NCBI GenBank assembly: GCA_029851415.1
Contig: CM056744.1
Span: 87,576,907 to 87,640,906, forward strand
From: Eretmocerus hayati
Taxonomy: Eukaryota; Arthropoda; Insecta; Hymenoptera; Aphelinidae
Length of the DNA stretch: 64,000 nucleotides
Direction: 5' to 3'
Shown here: positions 1 through 13,254 of the stretch, piece after piece
Position numbering within the stretch: the first letter of the stretch is position 1
Layout of the letters: each line of letters begins with the position of its first letter
Position numbers and translations under genes: made by a program
The notes under the pieces: model-generated
What the model was told of the DNA's origin: nothing
Database searches by the model: none
Seen by the model: only the letters and a program-made list of their open reading frames with translations

Positions 1-3000
1 CATGGATCAAACATGTTATCCGTCAAATTCGCAAATATAACGGAATGATCTTTCCGAATACACACCGAGAGTCACTCGGTGTTCGTAATTCTGACAAGAT
101 TCATCGAGGTCGTTATGCACTAACTCAAATCTGTGTCCGATTATCTTGATGTCAAGCATCATGGCACGAGCTTTATAAAAGGGTTATCAAGCTTCATGAA
201 GCTCTACGATTGTGGATTCGGTTATCCTAAAGGGATTACAGGAATCCCAGATTTCGAGGACGTTTTTAAAATTTTTTTTTGATTAAAGCTTTTCCAGCCT
301 TTTTACAGAACTATTCAGATTTCGAGGAGTTGTTTCGGAAATCTCTCATGCGACTCACATATCAAACTTCGAGACTCGTGTCGATAGAAGCTTTTACTCC
401 CCAATTGAAAGTAGCTAGAACTTCCACGTAATTCCGTACGGTGAGTATATACTCACTGTGAGATTTCTCAAAATTTGCTATTGATACCAGTATCAATCCG
501 TTACTCTGTCGGTCTACCAGGATTCTACCGTCTGCATTCGTCCCAACGATCTGCTTCTGGTGACAGATGAAGTGTATCTATACATGCGATTTACCGTTTT
601 GACTTAATCCAAAAGATTTTGAGAATTCTACGTGATATTCCAACGAACTCATGAGTATAGAGAACTTTTATCTACTCCGAAATGGAAGTTGATCCTCATA
701 CATCCATCAGGCCCGAATTATAATACCATATTCTGAAAGATTAGAACTTTCTGCATCGATTGAATATACCCCATCAACTTCTTGGAGTTAATTGGAGTTT
801 GAGAACGAACGTGAGTAGAACTCAATTATTATGAAAAAACATGACAAAATTCAGAAAAATCGATTGTTCTTCGAAATCTCTCTACAGACTTTTCTTGATT
901 CTTGTTGGAATATGGCCGACATATTACCCCAAAACATATCCTACAAGGATATCCCACGTTCACGAACCTTTCACTGTTTCGGCTTCCTAACTCACCGTAT
1001 GCAGCGTCTTCGCCGAAAATTGTGTCAAGACTGAGAAAAATGACAAATTTTGGTTGAATATAGTCTCGATTGTTCCTCGTGTGAGATATCGGTGAGATGA
1101 TAAGGTTCCCTATTAGCAAGCATCTCGAGATGCATAAATTTGAATTATTAGCATCCGCAAATTATAGAATGGAAGCAGCTATGAGACAGTACTGGTAATA
1201 GTTTGAGATGAGTAGGATTTCACATGAACTGAGTAGATTGGAATAGCATCGTACATAGGAAAAGCGCAAACGCAGGCTCAAGCATGAATACGCACAAGCT
1301 TGAATGCATCCCCCTGCTTTCTTAAGCTCACTTGCAAACACACGGTACATTTGGAAGCTGAAGCTAATACAGGGGCAGAAGATTTGAGCGCACTCCTGAA
1401 GCCGTTGATCCACTGCACACCTGTGCATGAAAGTGTAGCTCAGTATCTCAAAAGCGAAGAAGAACAGAATGTTTTTTCTCTTCAAAAGTTGTTCTCTTAT
1501 TTTCAGCCTATTTAGTCGGTTACGTATCTCGAGCTCGTTTTAGTGTTAAGAAATGGAACATCAAGAGTACAGCCTAAATGCATTGACTCATGTTTCTTGT
1601 AATTCTCAATAAAATTCTATGGTCTTGTTGATTGAAACATTTTTTTATTCTCACGTCTAAGGTCTCAATGTGTCCATACGTACACAATATTCTAATGAAC
1701 TATCACTTACGATCCCATGACCCCATTCGGTTATGGTCTCGCTTTTCGCTCTTGGAAGCATTTTCCGCTACTACTAAAATTATTTATTAGTCGTGACAAT
1801 TGGACAAAATAAAAATTCACGTATCAAGATCAGGGAATGTTGATGTTCTTATCTTCCTGTAAAACACTCACAGATAATGATCATAATCTTGTGTTCATTA
1901 TCCCTAAAAGAAACCAGGAACCTATCGAATCATTTCATATTTCCATCACACGTCCAACAAGAGTTGCAAACAGCAAAAATCGAGCATGCCCGCATAATTC
2001 TACGCTTTGAATCGACCGGCCGATAGACATTTCGAACCTTCTCCATCATGGTCATTCAGTAAATTTTAACTCCCAAATATAAAACTATTTTCTTGCAGTA
2101 TTCATTGTATGATGAGATGTTATACTCAATTGCGAGATGCAGCTCCACATTCCTTAAGGAAATAAAGCAGCAAGATCAAGTAGATGTTTTTCATTAGCAA
2201 GTACTCGTGGCGGAAGTTGAAGATAGCCACAATGTTGCACAAGTACAAAGTAACCGTAGGCAATGTGGTTCAGCCATCTTAAGGAGAAACGTAGCCATCG
2301 GGTAAGATGGAAACTTTCGAACGAATTAAAAACTCGAACTCCTTTCTTATGCATGCTTTATGGACTTTCCAAAACAAATGAACACTGAATTCAATTATGC
2401 CCCGGACCGCTCTTTCTTAGTTCAACAGCAAGACTTTACCAGACGCAAATTGTTCAGCGCAAAATGCGAGAAGAGGGCCGAGCGCGTACTCTTGAGAAAA
2501 AGGGAGTGAGCTGCATTCTCGCACTGTCTGAGCACTCTTCCTCCCTCTTTCTCTCTCATGTCTTTTGTAGTGGGCACCGAATGCTTTTTAGAAATCCCCC
2601 TAATGGCACTCAGCTTGCGCTTAATCAAGTTGGCGGGAAGCTTCGTTGCCAACACTGCCGCTGCAGGCTGTGCACGCTCACGCACAGCAGTAGCGCTAGC
2701 GGATAAACATGACAAACTACGAGAGATCCCGCGAGGCTTTCTTACTCCAAACGCGCAAGAGTACTGACTCGTTGTCGACGATGAGAAAGCCTTCCATTAT
2801 ACAGAACTTATTTGACTGACAAAGTTAAAAGCTGTTTATTCGGAGGAAACATTCGGCAGTTCTGTACTCGTCACTATTTACCGACCGCGAGATTCACAAA
2901 GTTTCTCTATTGTTAGCGAGGAATGAGGCCACTTGCGTCAATCTGTTTGAATTATCTCTTATTGGCTTACGCTCTATCCGGTCACTTGAATTTAGATACA

Positions 3001-3238
3001 TGTCTGACTATTCCCGAGCTATACTACTCACCAACATTTTTTTCTTGTCTTTCAAACAACTCTGACTCTCAGTCATCTTGACAATTCGCTCAGTGAAGAT
3101 TCAGAGGGTATGATATGAGGAAGTAACAAACCGCGATGAATTGACGAGATTCCATCCTTGGGATTGGTTATTTGCTAATATAAATTTCATCATGATTCTT
3201 TGTGGTCAACAACAGATAATGATGAATCTCGAAAATTG
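1..3238. other. No recognisable gene
   Basis: I see no coding region, RNA gene or bounded repeat that I can defend here. The sequence is AT-rich with scattered short open frames of under 110 codons that resemble no family I know. A somewhat more GC-rich patch near 2460-2760 is open on both strands, which argues against either strand being a real exon. Confidence 0.6.
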
Positions 3239-3240
3239 TA

Positions 3241-3456
3241 GTCCGGTCTCCAGCCACCCTTCCGCATGTCCGTGAAATCCAACTTCGGAACGATCTGTCT
3301 CAAAAACTATTCGGCGAAAAGTGTCCACCTTCGTCTTGGTTTCAATCAACACACATATAGATTCGAATAAGACAAAGGTGGACACTCTATACCGTGTTTT
3401 GTATTAGATTGGTACTATTAGTCACGGACATACGAAAGGGTTGCTGGAGACTGGAC
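3241..3456. mobile_element. TA-flanked MITE, 216 bp
   Basis: The left end reads GTCCGGTCTCCAGCCACCC and the reverse complement of the right end reads GTCCAGTCTCCAGCAACCC. The match runs for about 35 bp (to TGTCCGTGA) with five mismatches. A second inverted block (AGTGTCCACCTTCGTCTT against AGTGTCCACCTTTGTCTT) lies further in. The dinucleotide TA sits on both sides (3239-3240 and 3457-3458). TA duplication and short terminal inverted repeats are typical of Tc1/mariner-type non-autonomous elements. There is no coding capacity. Confidence 0.8.
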
Positions 3457-3458
3457 TA

Positions 3459-4857
3459 TTGATTTTGTTATTCTAATAATGCTGCCGAGGGATCACTTAG
3501 GCGAGGCTATCTGTAGTTTTGGAGAGATACCGAGGGAGTACTGACCGAATACCGCTGAGGTACTGCTCAAGTCCTCATCAAGAGCTGATTACGGGCTACT
3601 CTACTCATCATAAACTTTGCGACAATGAAAGCATGCTGATGATGATGGGAAAGTCCCTTTCCCGACAAAGCGACTTCTCGGAATCTATGCGCCAGACAAC
3701 AATTCTGAAAGAATGATTTCGAAGAACACCAAAATTGTTAACTTTATTGGGACTTGCATGACTTTTATCGTTGTTTCCCGAGCCCGTAGATGCTAGTGGA
3801 AAATTAGAAAACTTTGGGAATGTTCACTTTCATCTACATACCTGCAGTTTTGACGCAAATGAAGATACAATGATTCTGCACACGACATCTGGCAGAAAAA
3901 ATACTGTGAGTAGATATCTTCGATCATCATTGAATTTCCACGATGGAACTCATGAGCTATCTAAATACTCAAAATTGTGGGTTCTCTCCAGAAAGAACAC
4001 CAAAAATGATGCGATCTATCCCTTTGGGTATTTTGATAGCCCATACGTCCGCAGACGCAGGTTGTAAGAGATAATCAGAAAATAGCTACGAATAGAATCA
4101 TTTCTGCTGTGACGGGTAAAGTCCCATCACCTTCTCCTCGGCAGTAAATATCATACATTATGTTACTACACATGTATATAGCTCATTTTTACATGTGCAA
4201 CGCATCGTGCAGCAGAAAAGAGAGTCAGCACCCAGTAAGTCCATCAAATAAGAGAGAGATAGAGACATGCGTGCGCGCCAAAGGAATGGCCACCCAATCA
4301 GAAAGCAGTTCCGATCCTTGGCTGCCAACGATACTCGCATGAGCAGCAGACTGTTTCCGGCCGTGAAACGCGACACCTCGTCCTCCAAACTTTGGGTGTA
4401 TGTAGCCCTCGTGTTGCGTGTGCTCCGGAACGCCATCGACCACCCTGCCTGATCAGCAAACGGTGACCCCTGGGCAACCCGACCACGCGTGATCCACGGA
4501 GCTCTCGGGGGGCGCTTTTACCGACCTGGATCTGACCTCCCAGATATCTTTTGCGGCGTATTTGAGCAAACGAGCGAGCGCTAATCATAAGCACTGGTGA
4601 AATGTCTCTCTCTATTTGTGCGGCTCTCTCTCTCTCTTGGGATATATCACGTGATGCGCTCACGCCCGGATGCATCTTGCTAATTTTACGGCCAAATAAA
4701 CTCATTTTTTGTTAAATTCACTTGGCGACTTTATCAATGTTTAAGTGTTAACCTCGTGTTGTCGTATCAACTCATTGAATGCGCTTACGCTTGTTACGGG
4801 CGCAAGATACACAGACGTCCGCACTTCAGGTGTATGACATATAAAGACCGTCGCTTG
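3459..4857. other. Unassigned, with a CpG-rich patch
   Basis: No gene recognised. The stretch from about 4260 to 4700 is clearly richer in G+C and CpG than its surroundings and carries CT runs (4605-4640). A 135-codon minus-strand frame (4298-4705) crosses it, but it has a low-complexity arginine/serine-rich composition and no recognisable domain. A promoter or a transposon 5' region would fit equally well. Confidence 0.4.
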
Positions 4858-4938
4858 GTGCGGCCGGACTATAGCTCAGTCAACAGCGTGTTAGTCTCTT
4901 GATCAAGAGGTCGCCGGATCGTTTCCCGGTGGCCGCAC
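4858..4938 (+). tRNA. Degenerate tRNA-like unit (tRNA pseudogene or SINE head)
   Basis: GTGCGGC at 4858-4864 pairs perfectly with GCCGCAC at 4932-4938, forming a seven-base acceptor stem. Inside are an A-box-like TAGCTCAGTCAAC and a B-box-like GGATCGTTTCC, the internal RNA polymerase III promoter elements. A TTTTT terminator begins at 4939. The cloverleaf is not healthy: about six extra bases sit between the acceptor stem and the D arm, the anticodon region is a 14-base palindrome (CTCTTGATCAAGAG) that cannot form a normal 5+7+5 arm, and the T stem has four pairs. I read it as a tRNA pseudogene or the head of a tRNA-derived SINE. No anticodon can be assigned. Confidence 0.5.
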
Positions 4939-4943
4939 TTTTT

Positions 4944-7900
4944 AACCAGTGCACGAAGAAGAATAAAATCATAACACGCTATGGGCGACAAGCACCAGCT
5001 GACAGGAGTCTGGTGACGAAAATGACGTAGCCAGAGGCTGACTCGGGCGAGCTGCATTGTACTCGGCGGACTCGCATAATAATTTAAGTGATCGGATAAT
5101 ACCCCGCCATACTGCTTCATAAGATGCCGTTTGTAGAATTATCGTATCTTTATTTTCGACAAAAATGTGAGAATGCAATTGAAAGATGTCCTGATTTTCT
5201 AATATTATCTACGGACTTCGGAAGGATCGATACAAATCATGCGAGCTCCTCAAAAGCTAGCATCGTTCCTGCTCTCTGAGATTTCCCTCCCAAAATCGTC
5301 CTCCGACGTGTACACGACACCTCATCACTATCTCGAGCAAAGGTAATTGTATTTCCACTGTTCCAATATTTTTGAACTATAGTGTATATCATACAAATCT
5401 CACCATTCTGTTTGTAAGATGATGTGGGAATCAGATCGTACATCTATGAGTTGATACCAGGGCTTCACCCTATATGTAATTTACAAGGAGTGATTCTTCC
5501 AACAATCTAAGGTACTATCACATTCTTATTTTGTACTGATGATGGAGTAGATTCATGAAATACTAAAATTTAAATCATGCAAATCTTATTATACTCATGT
5601 AGGCTCGTGGAAGTATATTTTTCCCTGCAGGGATGGAACCCCTCTGTAGGTCACATTTTGAATTTGAGACAGCTAAATCTACAATTCGAGATGAGTCCTG
5701 AACCATCGAAAACATCATCGAAATCACACGAGTAGGATTCACCCTCTACTTAACGCAAGTGTTGTCAAGGTACGACTGAGATCAAATACTTCGAGCACTG
5801 ATCTGGTACTGATAGCTTGCTGTAAGGGCGGTCCTTGGAGATGGAGTATGAAAGTACCCATGTAACATTGGTAGAGTACAAGGATCATATTCGAGAAGCA
5901 TAGGTCATCGCCAATCGACTTGAATGAAAAGAAGCCAATCAGATAACTGCATTCGAATGAGCAAGTTTTGCTCTGCCTTCATTGAGTAGTCGATCATTGT
6001 CTGGTAACAATGTTTGTGCAGATTCATCCTAAACACTGACTGATTTTGAATTATAAGTTCCACTGTCTTCATCTCGAAATCTCTGTTTTGTCATCACAAA
6101 GCTGTTGAGTTCTCGAATGCATATATCGTTGCAATTCGCAAATCTTAACTACCCTCTTCTCAATGTGTACAAAATGTATCATTATTAAGGCCTGAATTTA
6201 TTTCCGAATGAGTCTCTCGGTCGTCAACTTATTCAACTCCCTCCCAATCTGTGACGGTTTTGATAACTCGTCACTTGCAGGTGAAGCCTTCTTTCATTTG
6301 AGAAGCTCATGGAGTGAGCGATTGCTGTAATTGTTCAAGAATTCAAAAGAGGAGAGCACTGAATAAGCACACGCTTGACTGAAATGAAGAACAAACGGAC
6401 ATTCATTGGAGAAAAGTATTCACAAGTTGGTCTGCTGATCGTTAGGGTAAATGAAGCCTGAGAACGATCATCGAGGGCGCATTTGGAATAATACAGTCTG
6501 ACGCAGGTTGGTCACTCGATCTCGGATCGAGCACCGGCCCTCGCAGCTCACAATAATCAGGTAGCTTGCAGCTGTCTCAGACGACGATGAAATCGGTCGT
6601 TGACTTCGTCACAGAATATATGAATTGTACGCACCTGAGCCCCGGCTGAATTGTGCCCAGAACGGGCTCCGCGTGGCGTGGACAACGAGCATGATGACAA
6701 GCTCGATTGACGCGTGCAAATGCTCCGAAACGTCACGACGGAATGTAAGAGCAAAAGGTTGCCGGCCAGAGCAACATTGACTCGCGTCGGGAGCGGCTCA
6801 ATATATGGGGCGCGCGGGCCTTACCATTGTGCCATCTCTGTCTCTCGCTCGCTCTTACCTAGCTCAACTGTACAGCACTTTTTCTCGTGCTCCGGCTGTG
6901 ACATGAAGAAATTATTATTATAATATCCGGTCCAGGAAGAGAGGGAGACGAACTGACTCAGTCATCGCAATTCAATCTTCGGTGAACCTACCAAGAGTTT
7001 CTATCAGTTTTTCCCCCTTATCTTATTTAAACATGCTTTTATGAGCAATTTTTGTCTTAATCTTTTTCATAGCGATCAATATTGAAAGCTTGACTATAAG
7101 TGAGGACTAGGTACATTAAAAGGTCTTACTTACTAAAAATCTTCTCATGGCATCAGTTTTGACTTTCCATCAATGGGGTTAGAATGGAAATTGGAGCCAC
7201 CACGTGAACATGTCGGCTTATTTCAGCTGCGTATATTCATTTAAAACAAAGTATCACGAGTATTACTCTCCCAAAAAGGCATTCATGATATCCGTGACTA
7301 AGTTCCATTACGATTGATTCTTCCCGAACTCCAACCCTTCAAAAAATCTTCAAAAATGGCGTTCCCTATCTCTTCACATGAGATTAATGATGCTTGAAGC
7401 TCTCTCCAGATACTGCAATCAATCACTATGCAATGCCAAGTTTATCAAGTTTCATCACAAATTATGAGAAAAACTTCAATATGTATTCAGGACCAATTCA
7501 GCTATCTTTTGATAATCGTGATGGTACTCAAGATAAGTTTGGGATTCAAATCGTGCTCAAATCGCTCGGTGCTGCTCGACGAGGAACACAATAAGCAGAA
7601 ACTCGAACAGCTGTGCATAGTTGCGATAATCAATTCGCCGAAGCCCGAGTGAACACGTGTGCATCAGTTGCGTGCAAATAACGTAACGAGAGAGACAGAG
7701 AGAGAGAGTGAGATAGTTGCAACTCCTCTGAGGATTTTCCGTTAGCTCTGCTGTAGACTCCAGAGTGGCAAATGGCCCGCGGAAATCGCAGCGAGTTACG
7801 TGTATGACGGAGAGTTTAAGCGAGTTGAATGGTTATATGCATAAGACTGAGAGATTTTGAGCTCATGTATGCGACAGCATAGATGCTTTGAACATTTCTA

Positions 7901-10626
7901 CATCCATATGAGAATGGGTAGGATCTCAAACGTGCTCTTGCATAGATCAGACTAGACTGATTTTGGGAGAGAGGTTGGTAGCACTGGTATGGCAGGTTGC
8001 ACGAAGAGGATTGCTAGTTCAAAATTCATTATTTCCGGCCGAAATAAACTGGAAGGTGAAGGTGGGAATGACTTTACCTTTGAAAGAATTCGTTCTAAGG
8101 AAATTGATTTTAATCATAATGCTGATTTGAAATTTGAATTCCTAGAATAAAATTGAGAAATTCCGAAAAATTTCTATAGGCGTCGCGAGCTTATATTGAA
8201 TTTCCCTCCACGTCAGGCGCATGTTTGAAATTCGGAGCTATCTGACTCTCGAAAGGCGATGGTGACGTAAAATACCCCACCAAGGGATTTGGAAAGAGTA
8301 AAAAATGAAGTCCAGATAACAGCCATTTTACTTCAAATATGGGCAAATCTCACGAGCTAGGCGATTTGACCGAGCCGGTTATTCTTCACGTTGGGACGAA
8401 AATAATTTCATTTTTCCACCCCTTACGCTGGAGCATATCAAAGATCTACCCATACTCGACGATACTGCTGACATTCGGAGTCCATTATTTGCTCCAGCAA
8501 GGTGCTAGAATAAGCTTTCTTATGAGGAAATTCGAATTCTCGACCGAGCAGAGGAAAAATCTGCTTACGCTTTAGATCGTGGCAAGCGGGGTAGTTTACC
8601 GATGAGTCTGAAATTCGGATGGATGGTATATGATGAAATGGAGAATGAGACACTTTTTGCTTGAGGCAGTGCCTATCGATGCATCAGAGTGGCGATAATT
8701 CGTCAAAGTGAGCGTCGTTCTTAAATTTTTTCCAGTACCGCTGTTATAATGGATACAGCACTCAGGGCGGTTGATCATTTGCATATGTAAGAATGGGAAA
8801 TGGGAACTCGTTCAATCAACAAAAATCTGCGAATCCAGCTCAAGAGGAAGAAAGCTTGATTCTGAATGATAGGCTTACAATGAGAGAAGTTATTCCCGCG
8901 TCAATCCGGTAAAAAAACATCCCTACCCTAAATGCATCTCAGTCCCGAAACGAGATCCATAAAAATTGACAAATAGTGGAATGAATATTCTGGTGACTGA
9001 GGCACATCTCCAATTTGTAACACAGACCTTCAGATGACACCGCAGATTGTTAAACTTATCACTTTTCTACTTTACCAAAGATGCCATGGATTCACCTAAA
9101 CATGTACTGATAAGAATAAGTAGAATATGAGACTTCCATTTGGATACATTGCAAAATGTTCTTTTCCCTTACAAATCCACGGCGGAGCTGCGAAGTGATT
9201 GACGCGAGCATTTCATGATTTTTGAAGGATTACTTTAACCGAGGGAAAGCCAACGGGAGGCGTGTTGATATCCCGGAATTCAATAAATTCTTTAATTGAG
9301 ACGACCTACTTCAAAAGATTCGCCCATATCCAACTCAAAAATACTTGAGTACAATGTGCGCAAATATCCATGGGTGATTCCTCTCGGCGCCGCATATTTT
9401 TGGTTCAAAGAATTCCACGTTCATCCCCTGCTTGTCTATTACCGCTTCTTGTGAGCACACCCTAGCAAGCAGCATCGCCAGCATTTCACCCCAATAAATT
9501 CTCCGGATTATTACTTCAGCGAGAGTTTTTGCGACTCCCAACTCATCCTCTCCCAACCTCCATCACCATCATACAAAACTGCCAGATAAAAAGAAGGATA
9601 GAACCAATGGGGAGCCAAAAAAGGCGTACGCATCTCAGCGATTCCACTCTCACTTTATCTCTCACTAGAACGGTGATTCGATCTAGAGATTCTCGTGCTA
9701 TAAGAGTTTCTATTCGCTCGCTAAAAGGAGTATCGCGAGGAAGCAAATTGGCCGGAAGTGGTGAATGGCGGTGGCATCGGAAGTTCAGTAGGGAGTCAGA
9801 ACTCTCCACCAAAATGCAATGCTTGAATCGTACCCTATCTGTTGAGAAGAGGGTCGCAAGAGAGCGAACCAAAGAGGGGCAAAATCGCAGGAAGCCATAC
9901 GCGACCGGCATGTTGTCAGTGGCGACGCTGCTTGACGTCTATACTTACTGGCTGAATGCCAATGTTTGTTGACTGGAAATTTAGCGTCTCGCAATTGTCT
10001 TGGCTACGTGCCATAGACTCCTTACGCGCTACGTGAAATTTGGCCTCATTGTCGCGAGTGCGCTTACCTAAAAAAAAAAAAAAAACACTTGAGTATGGCA
10101 GCAAATGAATGGCACTCGGACTCTAACCTACAGTAGGTATACTCGATGAAAATCGCATTGCATCATGAGTTTTGGTGTCTTTGCCCTCGAGAGACCGGGC
10201 CAACGATGCTATGGATTTTCATGTGCGTCGGCTTGAATGCTTCTAGTGACTGCGCATTCGAATCTCGCGAAATAATCATATGAAAGATGCACTCACTGAC
10301 TCTGCTACTGTTGCTGCTGTTGCTCTACTTTCTCTAGTTAGAATTATGAATGAGCCATGCTGAGAAGCTGAGAGAGATGAAGGTTTTTGAGGATTAAAAT
10401 TTGAAACATGGTGAACTGGTTTGTATATAAAATCTTGAATTGATGAGAGACCTATCGAAAATTCATGACTTACTCGACTAGAAAATTCCGTGAGAGTTTT
10501 TATTAAAGGAATGGAGGGAATCAATCGTTTTTTTCACCAGACATTGTAGGCATTCTGCAAATTTCATTCTACTGCGAGATCCCATCTCCTTTCGTGAGTT
10601 TGGAATGTAGTATTTCAAAATGCTCT
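4944..10626. other. No recognisable gene
   Basis: Long AT-rich stretch with only short, unrecognised open frames. GA-rich simple sequence lies at about 7688-7715. A GC-richer segment at about 6480-6900 ends in CT-rich sequence and has no domain in any frame. At 9529-9972 both strands are open for over 120 codons with low-complexity Arg/Ser composition; I do not call either. Confidence 0.5.
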
Positions 10627-10664
10627 ACGAATATCTCGAATTCATTTGAATTCGAGATATTCGT
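10627..10664. repeat. Perfect 17-bp inverted repeat (hairpin)
   Basis: ACGAATATCTCGAATTC is followed after four bases (ATTT) by its exact reverse complement, giving a 17-bp stem with no mismatch. It contains two EcoRI-type palindromes. There is no T-run after it, so it is not a pol III terminator. Function unknown. Confidence 0.85.
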
Positions 10665-13254
10665 GAGGCATAGACATGAAGCAAGCAGCTCTCATAAACA
10701 CTCCACACAATAGCAGCATTGATTTGGTCCCTTTTTAGCAAGTATAAAGAAGCTAGTACTGTGCAATCTCTGATGACTATCAATAATCTTCATACCAAGG
10801 TGAACGTCTGGATTAAGTCTGTTGAGGAATGAATCTAATATTCCATGACATCAATTGAAACTCTGAGCTATTGAGACTGATTAATTAGAGCGTCTGACAC
10901 ATTATCCTTCCGTCGTTCGGGTGAATAATTTCGTGCAAAATTTTGCTTGGTTTTGATAGTCATGGGTGCCAAAGAAATTTTGCTGACTTTGATGGAAGAC
11001 CGAGAAGGCCGACTCCGAGGCAGACTATGAGGGAAAGCCGGGCAGCAGATCTGCAAAAGTCTTTCATTTTATGATTTTGAATTCATTTTCACTTAAACTC
11101 GGCGATGCAATATTCCAAATAAGCAAAAAAGCTCGGGAAAAGAGAGTGATTGGACTGAGAGATCAAATGCAACGAGACTATTCATCATTCTCAAAGTGAA
11201 TATTAGATTCCATATGATTTTGTCAGGACGAGTAGTATAACACTGGTCAAAACTTCTAATAGGAAGATCCCAACATTGATGCCTTTGATGTCATTCAAAC
11301 CTATAAAACTACATGTGAACAGGAGAATGCGTAATTGTTGAGTGCGATCGAAACTCATACATATAATATGAAAAAGGAGAGGATGATTTTGAAACCATTA
11401 CTGAACTCTGGATGAGTATTTCATAATCTGACAAAGGGATGAAAGGATTGAGTGAATGGAAGCTCAAAGATTTGAGTCAGCCACGAGCAATAGAGACTAA
11501 CAGAGAAATCCCTGCATAGTCTCTTTCTCTCACATCAACTTTGCATAATCGGATCGCAGTACTACGCCGCATTTGCCACATTGGTTCATACAGAGAGCAT
11601 TCTTATGCTAATTTCATGTTATCAAACGACGTTGTCATTGCAGAGTCATGTTATCTTTTAGGATCAGAATGTTCGTGTAATTCGACGAAGATTACTCCAT
11701 TTAGATTTTATTCGTTGATAAATTGGATAATCTCTATTAGATGTGGCCGGGAGCTGGTGTGCAATACAGTATACATTGGAAAATTCTGAATGAAAATTTT
11801 TCTTTCGATGACTCAGGTGATGACTGGAAGCGATACAGAAAAAATCGTTATTCAGAGCTTGCGAATCTCACATTGGAAACTAGAAGGAAATGAAATTCCA
11901 TTAAGTGGATGTCCATCTTCGACCATTCGGATACCGACAACCTCTCAATGGAACTGAGTTCTCAAATAACTCCGTGAATTTCCAAGATTTAGTAGATCTA
12001 TTAAGTGATGCATGTTCTCAGAGACTTAGAAAATCGGCGTTCTTTTCCAGATTTGCAATATCTCAAGATTTCATTGAGAATTTCATGAACTCGGCAATGT
12101 CGATGAGTGTCCAATGTCGATAAGACTCCGACATCCCCTCAATCTAGGTTCTATCTCATTGTACGTCATTGCATTCATATTAAAAAATTATACTGACAAG
12201 TCATTGATCATGAACAAAGATACGTGTGTTCACTCCAGCGATACAAAGTCTCTCGAGAAATTGAGTTTGTCACATCAATATCCATTCCGGGCTCCAATTC
12301 TAACCATCTCCGTCATCTAGCAACAATCATGCTCCAACCACCCGGAATGAATATATTCTCAAATTGAGGTATCGCGAAATTCTCAAAGATGTTCCAACAG
12401 AAGCTCATATTGCAAACTCAAGCTTTCTGCATCAAGCACCCTCAATTTCATTACTGTTCACCCCTCCCAGAAGTTTCTTCACTCTTCGTTGACTCTACCT
12501 CTTCAATTTTTTACACCGTCGCATCCTTTTCCTCTTCATAGCAGAAGAGAAAAAGATGTAAAGAAAGAAAGAGAAGATAGGTTCGCAGTAGATGAGGAAC
12601 AAGGAACCCATTACCTCTTCACGCATAGCTCATACGTCATACTCTTGAATTTCCATAAGAGAGAGGGTCGAGCGTTGCGTCGGTCGTTGCTATATTGCCA
12701 CCTCTGTGCGCCTAGTTGTTCGTTGGAGATGCAAATCGTTCTAACGTGAATGCGGATGTGTGACTGAACTCGCCCTTGGTAATGCATACGTAAAAGCTAC
12801 TCGACCGTAATTTTGAACATTCTCGTATGGATTGACATCCATTTAGATACGTATACCTGCAATATGTACGTTCACGAATTTTAGTTCAACGTTATGGTCT
12901 TGGCTAGATTGACTCATGGACCGTATATGTTTTGTATGATCTGGACCTATTCTTATCACGCGTGGTTTCCTTTAAATTTTGCGACGGCAGATGAGTATCA
13001 TGATACGCTCGTTGTAGGTGTCATAAAGTGTTCCCATTCTCATACTCCATATCCATAGTTTTCATGTAAACTACTGTCAAATATCGACCAGCTTTTCAAT
13101 TCTCTATCCATTACTTAAAAAGTTCTCGCTTAGATCAGCATCGTGAACGCCAATCTTATTCAACGTTCCTTTTCACACGTGTTGTTCCGAATAAGTCAGT
13201 CTCAGATATCATCACCGATGAGACTCACTGTTGGATATGTAAACTAACAGCAGT
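10665..13254. other. No recognisable gene
   Basis: AT-rich sequence. Open frames of 60-86 codons at 11541-11789, 11905-12123 and 12489-12749 show no recognisable domain, clear start context or matching splice sites. I see no bounded repeat. The 5' part of the non-LTR element that follows may extend into the last few hundred bases, but its coding frames cannot be followed there. Confidence 0.5.

Noticed and set aside
4298..4705. 135-codon minus-strand frame
   Set aside because: Runs through a CpG-rich, CT-repeat patch, has no recognisable motif, and overlaps competing frames.
9529..9972. 147-codon plus frame and 122-codon minus frame over the same bases
   Set aside because: Arg/Ser-rich low-complexity content on both strands, no domain, no splice or start context. 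I could not decide that either is real.
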